Shown here: positions 27,064 to 35,539 of the stretch, in pieces | Layout of the letters: every line of letters starts with the position of its first letter | How positions within the stretch are numbered: the stretch's first letter is position 1 | NCBI GenBank assembly: GCA_964503965.1 | Contig: CAZDCK010000002.1 | Coordinates: 62,001 to 126,000, forward strand | Direction: 5' to 3' | DNA length: 64,000 nucleotides | DNA from: Eutrophocola sp964503965 | GTDB taxonomy: Bacteria; Pseudomonadota; Gammaproteobacteria; Pseudomonadales; Pseudohongiellaceae | The notes under the pieces: model-generated | The model's database searches: none | What the model was told of the DNA's origin: nothing | The model's input: only the letters and a program-made list of their open reading frames with translations | Translations under genes and position numbers: made by a program

Positions 27064-27564
27064 ATGAAAACCCTGACAAGATTTTTTGCACCTTTAATGT
27101 TACTGCTGAGCTTTCCGCTACTGGCCCAGGAGCCGGTGGTCGGGGTTGAAAACCCTGAAGCACTGTTTACTGATCAAGACCCGGTCATTCATCGCAACAA
27201 GCAGGCCACTTTTCATATCATGAAAGAACTCCTGCAATGCAACCAGTGGGACCGTGCCGGGGAATGGCTGACTGACAAGTATATCCAGCACAATCCGAAT
27301 GCTGCTTCCGGTCTGGACGGGGTTATCTACTACTTTACCCAGGTAGCCAAGCGTGTACCGGATCAAAACTGCGATGAATTCACCCAGGAAATTGTCGCTG
27401 TAATCGCTGAAGATGATTACGTGACAGTGCTCTGGCCACGACGTTATGAAAACCCCAACAAACCTGGTGAAATGTACAGCACCACCTGGTTTGATACCTG
27501 GCGTTTCGTTGACGGTAAAGCCGATGAGCACTGGGATCCTGCGACCATCGCACCGATGAACTAA
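27064..27564 (+). CDS. Exported SnoaL-like (NTF2-fold) protein, copy 1
   Basis: The 166-residue protein has a signal peptide ending LLAQEP (about residue 20) and a SnoaL/NTF2-like domain. Key stretches are DKYIQHNPNAASG and YSTTWFDTWRFVDGKADEHWD, which match the predicted aldol-condensation-type SnoaL group. SnoaL proteins bind or isomerise small organic ligands, and some are non-catalytic. The substrate is unknown. It ends in a terminator and stands 191 bp ahead of a quinoprotein gene. A paralogue at 45726 stands ahead of another quinoprotein. A -10-like TACAAT at 26974-26979 is a weak promoter candidate. Confidence 0.8.
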   Translation: MKTLTRFFAPLMLLLSFPLLAQEPVVGVENPEALFTDQDPVIHRNKQATFHIMKELLQCNQWDRAGEWLTDKYIQHNPNAASGLDGVIYYFTQVAKRVPDQNCDEFTQEIVAVIAEDDYVTVLWPRRYENPNKPGEMYSTTWFDTWRFVDGKADEHWDPATIAPMN

Positions 27565-27581
27565 AATCGGGTAACATGCAA

Positions 27582-27608
27582 AAAGCCGGTGCAATACCGG
27601 CTTTTTTT
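27582..27608 (+). terminator. Rho-independent terminator after SnoaL-like copy 1
   Basis: AAAGCCGGT (27582-27590), a GCAAT loop, and ACCGGCTTT (27596-27604) are followed by a T tract. This separates the SnoaL-like gene from the quinoprotein operon, which therefore needs its own promoter in 27609-27755; none is clear. Confidence 0.9.
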
Positions 27609-27755
27609 CCTTTTTATTTATTATCCATGATCAAGGGAACTCGCGCTCCAGGGCTGACCGTATTATCTTGACATTATTTTCCCCGCAACCTTATTCTCGT
27701 AACAGGCTTTTAATAGAACAATAAGCATTCCCGGCCTACTTCAGGGGATTTACCT

Positions 27756-29495
27756 ATGATGCTCAATCTGCAAACCGGTTTCCGACCAAATCGGTACTGC
27801 CTCACACCTGCACTTCTCTTATTACTTGTTTTTGCTGGTGCAGGGACAGCAGCCCAACCAGAATCACTCCAGGGAGCAACCGGCAAGGACTGGCCAGGCT
27901 ATGGTGGATCCTCGGCCGCCTGGCGTTACAGCGGCCTGGACCAGGTCAACCGGGACAATGTCAACCAGCTCAGGCCAGCCTGGATTTTCCAGACGGATGA
28001 CTATGGAGATGGCCTGACGTCCACCCCGATCGTCATTGATGGCGTCATGTATCTGTCCACCCCCAGCAACTGGATTTACGCCCTTGATGCGGCTACCGGT
28101 GAAATGTTGTGGCACTACGAATACAAGACTCGCCCCGATTTTGTGAAACCTGGTTCCTCCGGTGCCTTTATCCAGAATCGCGGTGTTGCGGTTCATGGTG
28201 ACAAGGTCATTATGGGAACGGTGGATCATGCGCTGGTGGCGGTTAACAAGGATACCGGACTGGAAGAATGGAAAGTCTATGTGGATGACTCCCGCCAGTG
28301 CGGTTGCAATATTCTTTCCGCGCCACTGATTGTGAAAGACATGGTCATCATTGGCCAGAATGGCGGTGATGGGGCTTTTCGGGGTTACCTGACGGCATTC
28401 GATGCTGACACGGGTCGTTTTCGATGGCGCTTCTATACCATCCCCGGTCCGGGAGAACCCGGTCATGACAGCTGGAAAGGTGATAGCTGGAAATACGGTG
28501 GAGGAGCCCCCTGGATGACAGGGTCTTACGATCCTGAGCTTGACCTGGTGTACTGGGGAACCGGGAATGCTGCCGGAGACTTTTATTCCGGCGACCGGAC
28601 TCCCGAAGGTCGAGAGGACGACGAAGGCATCAACCTGTATACAGCCAGTGTCATTGCCTTGCATGCTGACACCGGTGAACTTGCCTGGCATTTCCAGGAA
28701 GTCCCGAGAGATGTCTGGGATTTCGATTCTGCCTATGAAGTCATCCTCATGGACCGGGAAATCGGTGGGCGTCAACGCAAGATTCTCGCACACATGAATA
28801 AAAGCGGACTCGTCTTTGTCCTGGACAGAACCAATGGGGAATATCTGGGCGTGTTTTCAGTCCCGGAAGTTCGGACCTGGATTTCTGGCATCGGAGAGAA
28901 CGGCGAACTGCTGGGGCGCAGGGAACCTGTGATAGGGGAATCCGTCCTTGTCTGTCCCACGGCCATAGGTGCCAAGAGCTTCAACCAGATGGCCTACTCG
29001 CCACGAACCGGACTGCTTTACTCCCCCACCCTGGAATTTTGTGGCGATATCATGGCCACAGACCAGGAAGCACAGGAAGGCATTTTTTATTCAAGCGGCG
29101 GTTTTGTGAACCAGCTGCCTGAAGGCCGGGAAAGCTATGCTCACCTGGATGCCTGGGACCCTGTCACTGGAGAAAGAGTCTGGTCCATCCCTTCCCAGTA
29201 CGCCCTGATGGCCTCCATCCTCACCACTGCCGGCGATCTGGTTTTCACCGGCGATCCAGAAGGCTGGTTTCTCGCCTTCGATGCCACCAATGGCGACCTG
29301 CTGTGGAGTTACCAGACCGGAGCCGGTCATCGCGGTTCTGCAGTTTCCTATTCAGTTGGCAGTACCCAGTATATTGCTACGCCGGTCGGCTGGCAGGACA
29401 GTATTACCGGCGGCATGCTTGAAGCCCTTTTTGCCGGAGAAAATTTCCGTAAGGGCTCTGTCATGATGGTCTTCTCACTGCCGGAGGAAAACTGA
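27756..29495 (+). CDS. PQQ-type quinoprotein dehydrogenase (no fused haem)
   Basis: The 579-residue exported protein (signal to about residue 33) has the eight-bladed beta-propeller of PQQ alcohol dehydrogenases. It carries repeated tryptophan-docking motifs such as DAATGEMLWHYEYKT and DADTGRFRWRFYT. The catalytic aspartate motif appears as DVWDFDSAYE (Asp319 and Asp322). The vicinal Cys-Cys disulfide typical of this family is absent: its position reads PGSSGAFIQNRG. A QCGCN motif occurs further on. Such enzymes oxidise alcohols or aldehydes in the periplasm and pass electrons to cytochrome c, here probably the next gene (1-bp overlap). The substrate is unknown. Confidence 0.87.
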   Translation: MMLNLQTGFRPNRYCLTPALLLLLVFAGAGTAAQPESLQGATGKDWPGYGGSSAAWRYSGLDQVNRDNVNQLRPAWIFQTDDYGDGLTSTPIVIDGVMYLSTPSNWIYALDAATGEMLWHYEYKTRPDFVKPGSSGAFIQNRGVAVHGDKVIMGTVDHALVAVNKDTGLEEWKVYVDDSRQCGCNILSAPLIVKDMVIIGQNGGDGAFRGYLTAFDADTGRFRWRFYTIPGPGEPGHDSWKGDSWKYGGGAPWMTGSYDPELDLVYWGTGNAAGDFYSGDRTPEGREDDEGINLYTASVIALHADTGELAWHFQEVPRDVWDFDSAYEVILMDREIGGRQRKILAHMNKSGLVFVLDRTNGEYLGVFSVPEVRTWISGIGENGELLGRREPVIGESVLVCPTAIGAKSFNQMAYSPRTGLLYSPTLEFCGDIMATDQEAQEGIFYSSGGFVNQLPEGRESYAHLDAWDPVTGERVWSIPSQYALMASILTTAGDLVFTGDPEGWFLAFDATNGDLLWSYQTGAGHRGSAVSYSVGSTQYIATPVGWQDSITGGMLEALFAGENFRKGSVMMVFSLPEEN

Positions 29496-30316
29496 TGTCG
29501 AATATCATGAAGACCCTGATGCTCTGCATTGTTTACCTGATACTTGCCATTCCCATGGCGACTCAACATACCTTTGCCGCCAATCTTGACAACCCCCTTC
29601 TGGACCGGGGTGAGGAAGTCTATCGTATGACCTGTGCCACGAGTTACTGTCATGGAGTTGGTGGTGAGGCAGCTGGCGCACCCAGACTGGCCGCACGTGA
29701 TTTCGACCCACTTTATATCGCTGAAATTACCGCTAACGGTGTACCAGACACGCCCATGGCAGGCTTTGCCAATGCCCTGTCTGGAGAAGACCTGACGGCA
29801 GTCATGACCTATGTGGCAAGCCTGAATGGCATCTATAACCCCGAGTTCAGCGTCAACGACCCCCTCGCCTCACTTGGCATCGCCCAGGTAAATCCGCGCA
29901 GAATACCCCTGGCTGGCAATTCGCAGGCCGGTCGCGAACTTTTCTTTGACGCCTATGATAAAGGAATCAAGCGCTGCTCAACCTGCCATGAAATGGAAGG
30001 TATCGGCATCCCCGTCGCCGCCCCGATTCAGGATATACCGGGTTCTGTGCGGGCCCTGAAAAATCTGGCAACGGCTGAGGTCCACACAGTTGTCATTAGC
30101 GATGAGTCCATGCCGGCCCTGATACTGTCCCAGGGAGTGGCGGGAACCCTTCTATACGACCTGACATCCGTACCACCCGTACTGAGAACTATTCAACCCG
30201 GCATTGATCTCGAGATAGAGGATATGAGCAACTGGCAACATCGGGACTTCATACAAGCCTACTCTGACCAGGAATTATCATTGGTTCTGGACTTTCTTAA
30301 CGCCATCACTGAATAG
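29495..30316 (+). CDS. Exported dihaem cytochrome c with one CX4CH site
   Basis: The 273-residue protein has a signal peptide ending near TFAA (residue 29) and two cytochrome c domains. The second haem site is canonical, CSTCH (161-165). The first reads CATSYCH (Cys47, Cys52, His53), which is CX4CH in place of CX2CH. The start overlaps the quinoprotein stop by one base, so it is most likely the direct electron acceptor. Whether the CX4CH site carries haem is open; the spaced form is known in some multihaem cytochromes. Confidence 0.85.
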   Translation: MSNIMKTLMLCIVYLILAIPMATQHTFAANLDNPLLDRGEEVYRMTCATSYCHGVGGEAAGAPRLAARDFDPLYIAEITANGVPDTPMAGFANALSGEDLTAVMTYVASLNGIYNPEFSVNDPLASLGIAQVNPRRIPLAGNSQAGRELFFDAYDKGIKRCSTCHEMEGIGIPVAAPIQDIPGSVRALKNLATAEVHTVVISDESMPALILSQGVAGTLLYDLTSVPPVLRTIQPGIDLEIEDMSNWQHRDFIQAYSDQELSLVLDFLNAITE

Positions 30317-30369
30317 ATCGACCACCTGATCAAACAGAATCATCAAGGATTTACACACGGAATCAAGCC

Positions 30370-32184
30370 ATGAAAAATCTCACCCACTCCATAAAGACTG
30401 CGTTGCTGGCGACCGGTCTGTACGCCGTACTGCACACAGCTCCCATCCTTGCCGGTTCCCTGCAGGGTGTAGTCCTTGATAACAATGGCAATGCCCTGCC
30501 CAATGTCCAGGTAATCTATACAAGAGATGGGGGAGCACGGGGAGCCAGTGTTGTCACCACCTTCACAGATGAAGCCGGACAATTCAGGTTTCGCGATGAC
30601 TTTGCGGAACGCATTGATGACGATGCCAACATCGCTGCAAGGTCTCTGGGCTTCGCCCAGGTTGACCGCTTTTTGGACAGTCACCGTCGTGCAGCCTCTG
30701 TCACCTTTATCATGAAAGCCGTGGACAACCAGATCGAGGTTGCTCCTGCCTCTGCATGGTTGCAACGTATCAATGACCCGAAGGAAAAATCAGATTTCGT
30801 CATGAACTGCATTGATTGTCACCAGGTTCCCGCTTCTGAAGTCAGGGACTATGCAGGGGCCATCAATGATATTCATGCCGCGGACCCCCTCCGGGCCAGA
30901 CAGCAGAGCTGGGACTCCATCGTCAAGTACATGAATTTCCTGTCCGCCTGGGAATTCAGTCGTGGTGCCCGGCAGGAAGGCGAAGCCATCGACACTGATG
31001 CCGTGTATTCCGTGGAAAATGGTGAGGAAGTGGTCGATGTTCTCTCCCGGTATTTCGATGACAGAATGGATTTCATAGAAGGGTATGACTGGGGTGCCCC
31101 ACTGATCACCAGCGGCAACACGACGATCTGGGAATATGAGGTTCCTGAACCAAATGCGATCCGTGAAGCCGTGATGCTCGGCGATCCTGCCATGCTTCTG
31201 GTAGCAGACGTAGGTGCCAACCGCATCGTCGGCATCAATGTCCGCACAGGGCGTCAGCGTGACTTTGAGGTACCCACCGACTACACCATTGGTCCCCATT
31301 CCCTTCACCGGGGAAACAATGGTGAATTGTGGGTCACGCCCCTGTTTAACAATACCGTTGCCAGACTGGATCCGGCTTCCGGTGACTGGGATACCTGGGA
31401 GCTGAAAACCTCACAGGGTGGCGGTGTCGGCATTCATGACCTGAGCTTCAGCCATGAGCATGAACTGCTCACCGACGAACAGGGCCGCGTCTGGTTTTCC
31501 GATATCGGTAACCGGGCGGTAGGTTATTTTGACCCGGTCAGCGGGGATACTCAGATCTGGAACACGCCGGTTGCAGAAAGTCGCGCCAATGACAGCGCCC
31601 TGTATGGCACAGCATCAGTTTACGGACTCGTCATGACCAGCGACCGCAGGGAGGTCTGGTACAGCCAGCTGGGCAATGGTGTCTTTGGAGGATTCAATGT
31701 GGAAACCGAAGAGTTCATCGGTCCGTTTGTCCTGCCTGATGCCAATACAGGGCCTCGCCGCATTACCATCAGTGATAACGACATCATGTATCTGGCACTC
31801 TATGGCACCGGCCAAATCGCTGAATTTGATATCAAGTCACGGGAAATGGTTGCTATCCACGATCTTCCCGACACCGGGGCGGCCCCCTATGCCGTCACCT
31901 GGGATCCAGTCCGCGAGGTGGTCTGGGTCGCCACATCCAACGCAGACGTGATTTATCGCTTTGATCCGGCTACCCGGGAATATGGCGTGATCCCTTTACC
32001 AAGAGAGCGCAGTTTCCTGCGAATGATTGACATTGATCCTACCACGGGTGTGCTGGTCACCTCCTATGCCAACATCGTGGAAAATGTGAATGCGCCGCGC
32101 ATGGCACTCATTGTGGATCCCGGCGATAACGCCTATCCGGAGTCATTTAACCCTGCCGATGCAGTCGGTCCGACCTCAAATTAA
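30370..32184 (+). CDS. Exported haem-containing Vgb-like beta-propeller protein
   Basis: This 604-residue protein joins four parts: a signal peptide (to about residue 28), a carboxypeptidase-regulatory-like beta-sandwich (about 29-115, with GVVLDNNGNALPNVQV), a haem-binding segment with CIDCH (147-151), and a C-terminal propeller of about 350 residues resembling virginiamycin B lyase and SMP-30 (GPHSLHRGNNGELWVT, DEQGRVWFSDIGN). Its place among a quinoprotein and cytochromes points to periplasmic redox chemistry or substrate binding, not to antibiotic resistance. The activity is unknown. It begins 54 bp after the dihaem cytochrome. Confidence 0.82.
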   Translation: MKNLTHSIKTALLATGLYAVLHTAPILAGSLQGVVLDNNGNALPNVQVIYTRDGGARGASVVTTFTDEAGQFRFRDDFAERIDDDANIAARSLGFAQVDRFLDSHRRAASVTFIMKAVDNQIEVAPASAWLQRINDPKEKSDFVMNCIDCHQVPASEVRDYAGAINDIHAADPLRARQQSWDSIVKYMNFLSAWEFSRGARQEGEAIDTDAVYSVENGEEVVDVLSRYFDDRMDFIEGYDWGAPLITSGNTTIWEYEVPEPNAIREAVMLGDPAMLLVADVGANRIVGINVRTGRQRDFEVPTDYTIGPHSLHRGNNGELWVTPLFNNTVARLDPASGDWDTWELKTSQGGGVGIHDLSFSHEHELLTDEQGRVWFSDIGNRAVGYFDPVSGDTQIWNTPVAESRANDSALYGTASVYGLVMTSDRREVWYSQLGNGVFGGFNVETEEFIGPFVLPDANTGPRRITISDNDIMYLALYGTGQIAEFDIKSREMVAIHDLPDTGAAPYAVTWDPVREVVWVATSNADVIYRFDPATREYGVIPLPRERSFLRMIDIDPTTGVLVTSYANIVENVNAPRMALIVDPGDNAYPESFNPADAVGPTSN

Positions 32185-32203
32185 GCGGACTGGAGACAAA
32201 AAC

Positions 32204-32539
32204 ATGATTAAAGTAAATTCTATATTATCACCATATCTTGTTGTATTAATTATATTTATTTCTTCCAATACCCTTGCCCAGGAAGATCCTCAGATACTGA
32301 GTAATGAAAAGATGTGCTACGCCTGCCACCAGATGGCTACCGCCTCTATTGGTCCCTCATGGCAGGCGATTGCCGCCAGGCATGGCCAGCGCAAGGAAAT
32401 AATGACCAAGGTGCTGGCCAGCAAGATTATCCACGGTGGTGGTGGTAATTGGGGCAATATCCCCATGGTGCCAAACCAGCGTGTTAACGAGGAAGAAGCT
32501 CGCCTGCTGTCCGCCTGGATACTGAAGCAAACGCCCTGA
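32204..32539 (+). CDS. Small exported cytochrome c (c551-like)
   Basis: The 111-residue monohaem cytochrome has a signal peptide ending NTLAQ (residue 26), haem motif CYACH (Cys38, Cys41, His42) and a likely distal methionine in the NIPMVPNQ loop. The size and the IPMxP motif match cytochrome c551/c552-type carriers. The ATG at 32204 has GGAGA eight bases upstream. It lies 19 bp after the haem-propeller gene and is likely the mobile carrier for this cluster. Confidence 0.88.
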   Translation: MIKVNSILSPYLVVLIIFISSNTLAQEDPQILSNEKMCYACHQMATASIGPSWQAIAARHGQRKEIMTKVLASKIIHGGGGNWGNIPMVPNQRVNEEEARLLSAWILKQTP

Positions 32540-32562
32540 AAACCGCCAAACGGAAAAAGAGC

Positions 32563-33189
32563 ATGACAGTAAAAACAACCTGCCGACGACGCGCCCTGTT
32601 CAGGCCAGCTCTCGCGGCAGGGGCATCCCTGGTACTGCCCTCCCCATTGATCCATGCAGCTGAAGTGGATGAGCCACTGTTTGAAGGCATAATGCAGATC
32701 TCCTGGATTGTCCCCGACCTGCAGGCTGCCATGAGGGACTATACTGAACGCCTGGGTATTGGCCCCTGGTTCCTGTCAGAGCATTTCAACCCACCGGGCA
32801 TGCTTTATCGGGGTAAGCCCAGCGAGGCTGATGTCTCCATTGCCATGACCTTTTCCGGACATATGAACTTTGAACTGATACAGCAACATGATGAAAAACC
32901 TTCCGTGTACCGGGAAACCTTCCTCAAGCGCGGATATGGTTTCCATCACTGGGCTGTAGCCTCCCTTGATTTTGAACGGGATGTGCAAAGCCACCTTGCC
33001 AGCGGCGATGAAGTCATACTAGAAATCACCCTCGAGGGTGGCAATCGCGTGGTCTATGTGGATACGTCTGCCTATCTTGACGGTATGCTCGAGATTATCG
33101 AGGTTACCGAAGGTGTCCGTTCTGCCTTTGGCGATATGTACCGCATTTGCCGCCAGTGGGATGGTCGGGACCTAATTTTCCGAGGTTGA
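32563..33189 (+). CDS. VOC-family (glyoxalase-fold) protein with Tat-like leader
   Basis: The 208-residue protein begins with CRRRALFRPALAAGASL, which looks like a twin-arginine leader, so it may be exported folded. The rest is a vicinal-oxygen-chelate domain (MQISWIVPDLQAAMRDYTERLG, FELIQ, LEIIEVTE) of the glyoxalase / methylmalonyl-CoA epimerase type. The usual first metal histidine is replaced by Trp in ISWIV. Being the fifth gene in the quinoprotein cluster, it may act on the substrate or product of that pathway; the reaction is unknown. Confidence 0.75.
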   Translation: MTVKTTCRRRALFRPALAAGASLVLPSPLIHAAEVDEPLFEGIMQISWIVPDLQAAMRDYTERLGIGPWFLSEHFNPPGMLYRGKPSEADVSIAMTFSGHMNFELIQQHDEKPSVYRETFLKRGYGFHHWAVASLDFERDVQSHLASGDEVILEITLEGGNRVVYVDTSAYLDGMLEIIEVTEGVRSAFGDMYRICRQWDGRDLIFRG

Positions 33190-33322
33190 ACACCCTCCTC
33201 TCATCTACCCTGCCTACACCCTGTTTATACCCCCAAGACACCCATGGTTTTTTAGTTCGGGCTTTGCCAGTAAAATAGCTACTCACAAGCAGGAGCAAGC
33301 GCTTTTTTTCGCTCTCCGAAAA

Positions 33323-33351
33323 TTGCTGGTTACAGGTCTCCGTGATAGAAT
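33323..33351 (+). promoter_or_regulatory. Promoter candidate for fdsGBA
   Basis: TTGCTG (33323-33328) and TAGAAT (33346-33351) are separated by 17 bp. Transcription would start near 33358, about 115 nt ahead of fdsG. A small AGGCC/GGCCT hairpin lies just downstream. The rest of the 282-bp stretch 33190-33471 shows nothing else recognisable. Confidence 0.55.
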
Positions 33352-33471
33352 CGCGCGCGCTCTGAAAAGGCCTTAAGGGCCTGAAAAATTTCAAGAAAGG
33401 ACATCCAGGAAAATTCCGGTTGTCGCCAACCAGCATTGCAAGATTGCACTGAACAGCAGGACTCTTTACCC

Positions 33472-33972
33472 ATGCAGCAGTTAGCAGGACCAATCAAGTA
33501 CCAGGACTGGAACCTGGAAAAAGCCCGGGAAGCCGCACAGGCTTTTGTCGGTCGTACCGGCGGTGTCATGATCGCCCTCCACAGAATTCAGGAAATTTTC
33601 GGCTATGTCGATGACAGTGCCATGCCCATGCTCGGCAAGCTTTTCAACCTCTCCCGGGCAGAAGTACACGGTATTACCAGCTTTTATCATGATTTCAAAC
33701 GCAGCAAACCAGGCGCTTATACTGTGAAGATATGCCAGGCAGAAGCATGCCAGGCAATGGGCTCAGACAAATTAACCGAAGAAATCAAGGCTTTCCTAGG
33801 CGTGGATTTTCATGAGACTTCGGCCAATGGTGCTTTCACGCTGGAACCCGTCTATTGTCTTGGTAACTGCGCCTGCTCCCCCAACATCATGGTGGACAAC
33901 CAGACATATGGCCGCGTCAGTATTGAAGGATTCAAGGCCCTGGCTGAGAACCTAGCAAAGGAGGCCGTGTAA
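33472..33972 (+). CDS. fdsG: NAD-dependent formate dehydrogenase gamma subunit
   Basis: FdsG is the NuoE-like subunit that carries a [2Fe-2S] cluster in soluble, NAD-reducing formate dehydrogenase. The 166-residue protein holds the thioredoxin-like fold with ligands Cys88, Cys93, Cys129 and Cys133 in the patterns CQAEAC and CLGNC. An upstream TTG in frame (33436) was rejected in favour of the ATG at 33472, which has AGCAGG ahead of it. The fdsB ATG immediately follows the stop. Confidence 0.92.
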   Translation: MQQLAGPIKYQDWNLEKAREAAQAFVGRTGGVMIALHRIQEIFGYVDDSAMPMLGKLFNLSRAEVHGITSFYHDFKRSKPGAYTVKICQAEACQAMGSDKLTEEIKAFLGVDFHETSANGAFTLEPVYCLGNCACSPNIMVDNQTYGRVSIEGFKALAENLAKEAV

Positions 33973-35514
33973 ATGGGTATCAAGATCTTTATTCCCCGAG
34001 AAACCACCGCTCATTCCCTCGGCGCCGAGCTGGTCCTTGAAGCCATCCGCACAGAAGCCCAGTATCGAAACCAGGAAGTGGACATTGTCCGCAATGGCTC
34101 GCGCGGAGCATGCTGGCTGGAGCCCCTCGTTGAAGTGGAAACCCCTACCGGTCGCATTGGTTATGGCCCGGTTACCACGGATGATATTGCCGAGCTGTTT
34201 GATGCAGATTTTCTGAATGGTGGCGACCATCCCAAGTGTCTCGGCAATGTCGAGGAACTTGACTGGTTCAAAAACCAGGAACGACTGACTTTTGCCCGCT
34301 GCGGTATTATCGAGGCCACCAATGTAGCAGATTACGAAAGTCTTGGCGGTTTTGTTGGTCTGAAAAACGCCCTTTCACTTGATAGCGACGGAATCATTCA
34401 GGAAGTCACAGATTCCGGTTTGCGTGGTCGCGGTGGAGCGGCTTTCCCCACGGGCATCAAATGGCGCACCGTGGCTGATTGTACCGCCGACCAGAAATAC
34501 ATAGTCTGTAACGCTGACGAAGGTGACAGCGGCACATTCTCAGATCGCATGATCATGGAAGGCGATCCATTATCACTGGTTGAAGGCATGACAATAGCCG
34601 GCCTTGCTGTAGGCGCCGATAAGGGTTATGTCTACCTGCGTTCGGAATATCCGCTGACTCAGAAAATCCTTAACGAAGCAATCGCCAATGCCCAGGCGGC
34701 TGGCTTTCTGGGTGAAAACATCCAGGGATCGGGAAAAAACTTCACGCTTGAAGTCTTCATGGGAGCCGGTGCCTACATTTGCGGAGAGGAAACATCACTG
34801 CTGGAAAGCCTGGAAGGCAAGCGCGGACAGATCCGCTTCAAGCCTCCCCTGCCCGCCATTGAGGGTCTTTTCGGCAAACCCACCGTAGTCAATAACGTGA
34901 TCTCACTGACCTCTGTGCCCGTAATTCTTGAGAAGGGAGGCAAACATTACGCCTCATTCGGCCAGGGACGCTCACTGGGCACCATGCCACTGCAACTGGG
35001 TGGCAATATCAGCAAAGGTGGCCTGGTTGAGAAAGCCTTTGGCCTTACCCTGCGCCAACTGATTGAAGACTTTGGTGAAGGCACAGCCAGTGGACGACCG
35101 GTACGGGCCGTTCAGGTAGGAGGCCCCCTCGGTGCCTACTTCCCTGACTCCCTTCTCGATACGCCCCTGGATTATGAAGAATTTGCCAAGGCCGGCGGTA
35201 TGCTCGGTCATGGCGGAGTAGTCGTTTTTGACGATAGCATCAACATGGCCAAACAGGCCCGCTTCTCCATGGAGTTCTGCTCCGTGGAATCCTGTGGCAA
35301 ATGTACCCCCTGCCGCATCGGTTCTGTCCGTGGCATGGAAGTGATTGACAGGATTGTTGATGCAGACAGTCCGGAAGAGCGAAATGAGCAGCACATCATC
35401 CTCAAGGACCTCTGTGAAACCATGGAATCTGCATCCCTTTGCGCTATGGGTGGCCTCACTCCGATACCGGTGATGAGTGCCGTTAAACATTTTGCCGCTG
35501 ACTTTGAAGGCTGA
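33973..35514 (+). CDS. fdsB: NAD-dependent formate dehydrogenase beta subunit
   Basis: FdsB is the NuoF-like subunit that binds FMN, NAD+ and a [4Fe-4S] cluster. The 513-residue protein has an N-terminal thioredoxin-like domain of about 120 residues, then GLRGRGGAAFPTGIKW (FMN/NAD site), CNADEGDSGTFSDR, GAYICGEETSLLESLEG, and the cluster ligands ESCGKCTPCRIG near residue 440. The layout matches FdsB and not plain NuoF because of the N-terminal fusion. It follows fdsG directly and precedes fdsA. Confidence 0.94.
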   Translation: MGIKIFIPRETTAHSLGAELVLEAIRTEAQYRNQEVDIVRNGSRGACWLEPLVEVETPTGRIGYGPVTTDDIAELFDADFLNGGDHPKCLGNVEELDWFKNQERLTFARCGIIEATNVADYESLGGFVGLKNALSLDSDGIIQEVTDSGLRGRGGAAFPTGIKWRTVADCTADQKYIVCNADEGDSGTFSDRMIMEGDPLSLVEGMTIAGLAVGADKGYVYLRSEYPLTQKILNEAIANAQAAGFLGENIQGSGKNFTLEVFMGAGAYICGEETSLLESLEGKRGQIRFKPPLPAIEGLFGKPTVVNNVISLTSVPVILEKGGKHYASFGQGRSLGTMPLQLGGNISKGGLVEKAFGLTLRQLIEDFGEGTASGRPVRAVQVGGPLGAYFPDSLLDTPLDYEEFAKAGGMLGHGGVVVFDDSINMAKQARFSMEFCSVESCGKCTPCRIGSVRGMEVIDRIVDADSPEERNEQHIILKDLCETMESASLCAMGGLTPIPVMSAVKHFAADFEG

Positions 35515-35539
35515 ACTTACCCTTATACAGGTGACCAAC

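Noticed and set aside
30370..32184. Streptogramin resistance lyase
   Set aside because: Only the propeller resembles Vgb; the signal peptide, haem motif and redox neighbours argue against an antibiotic role.
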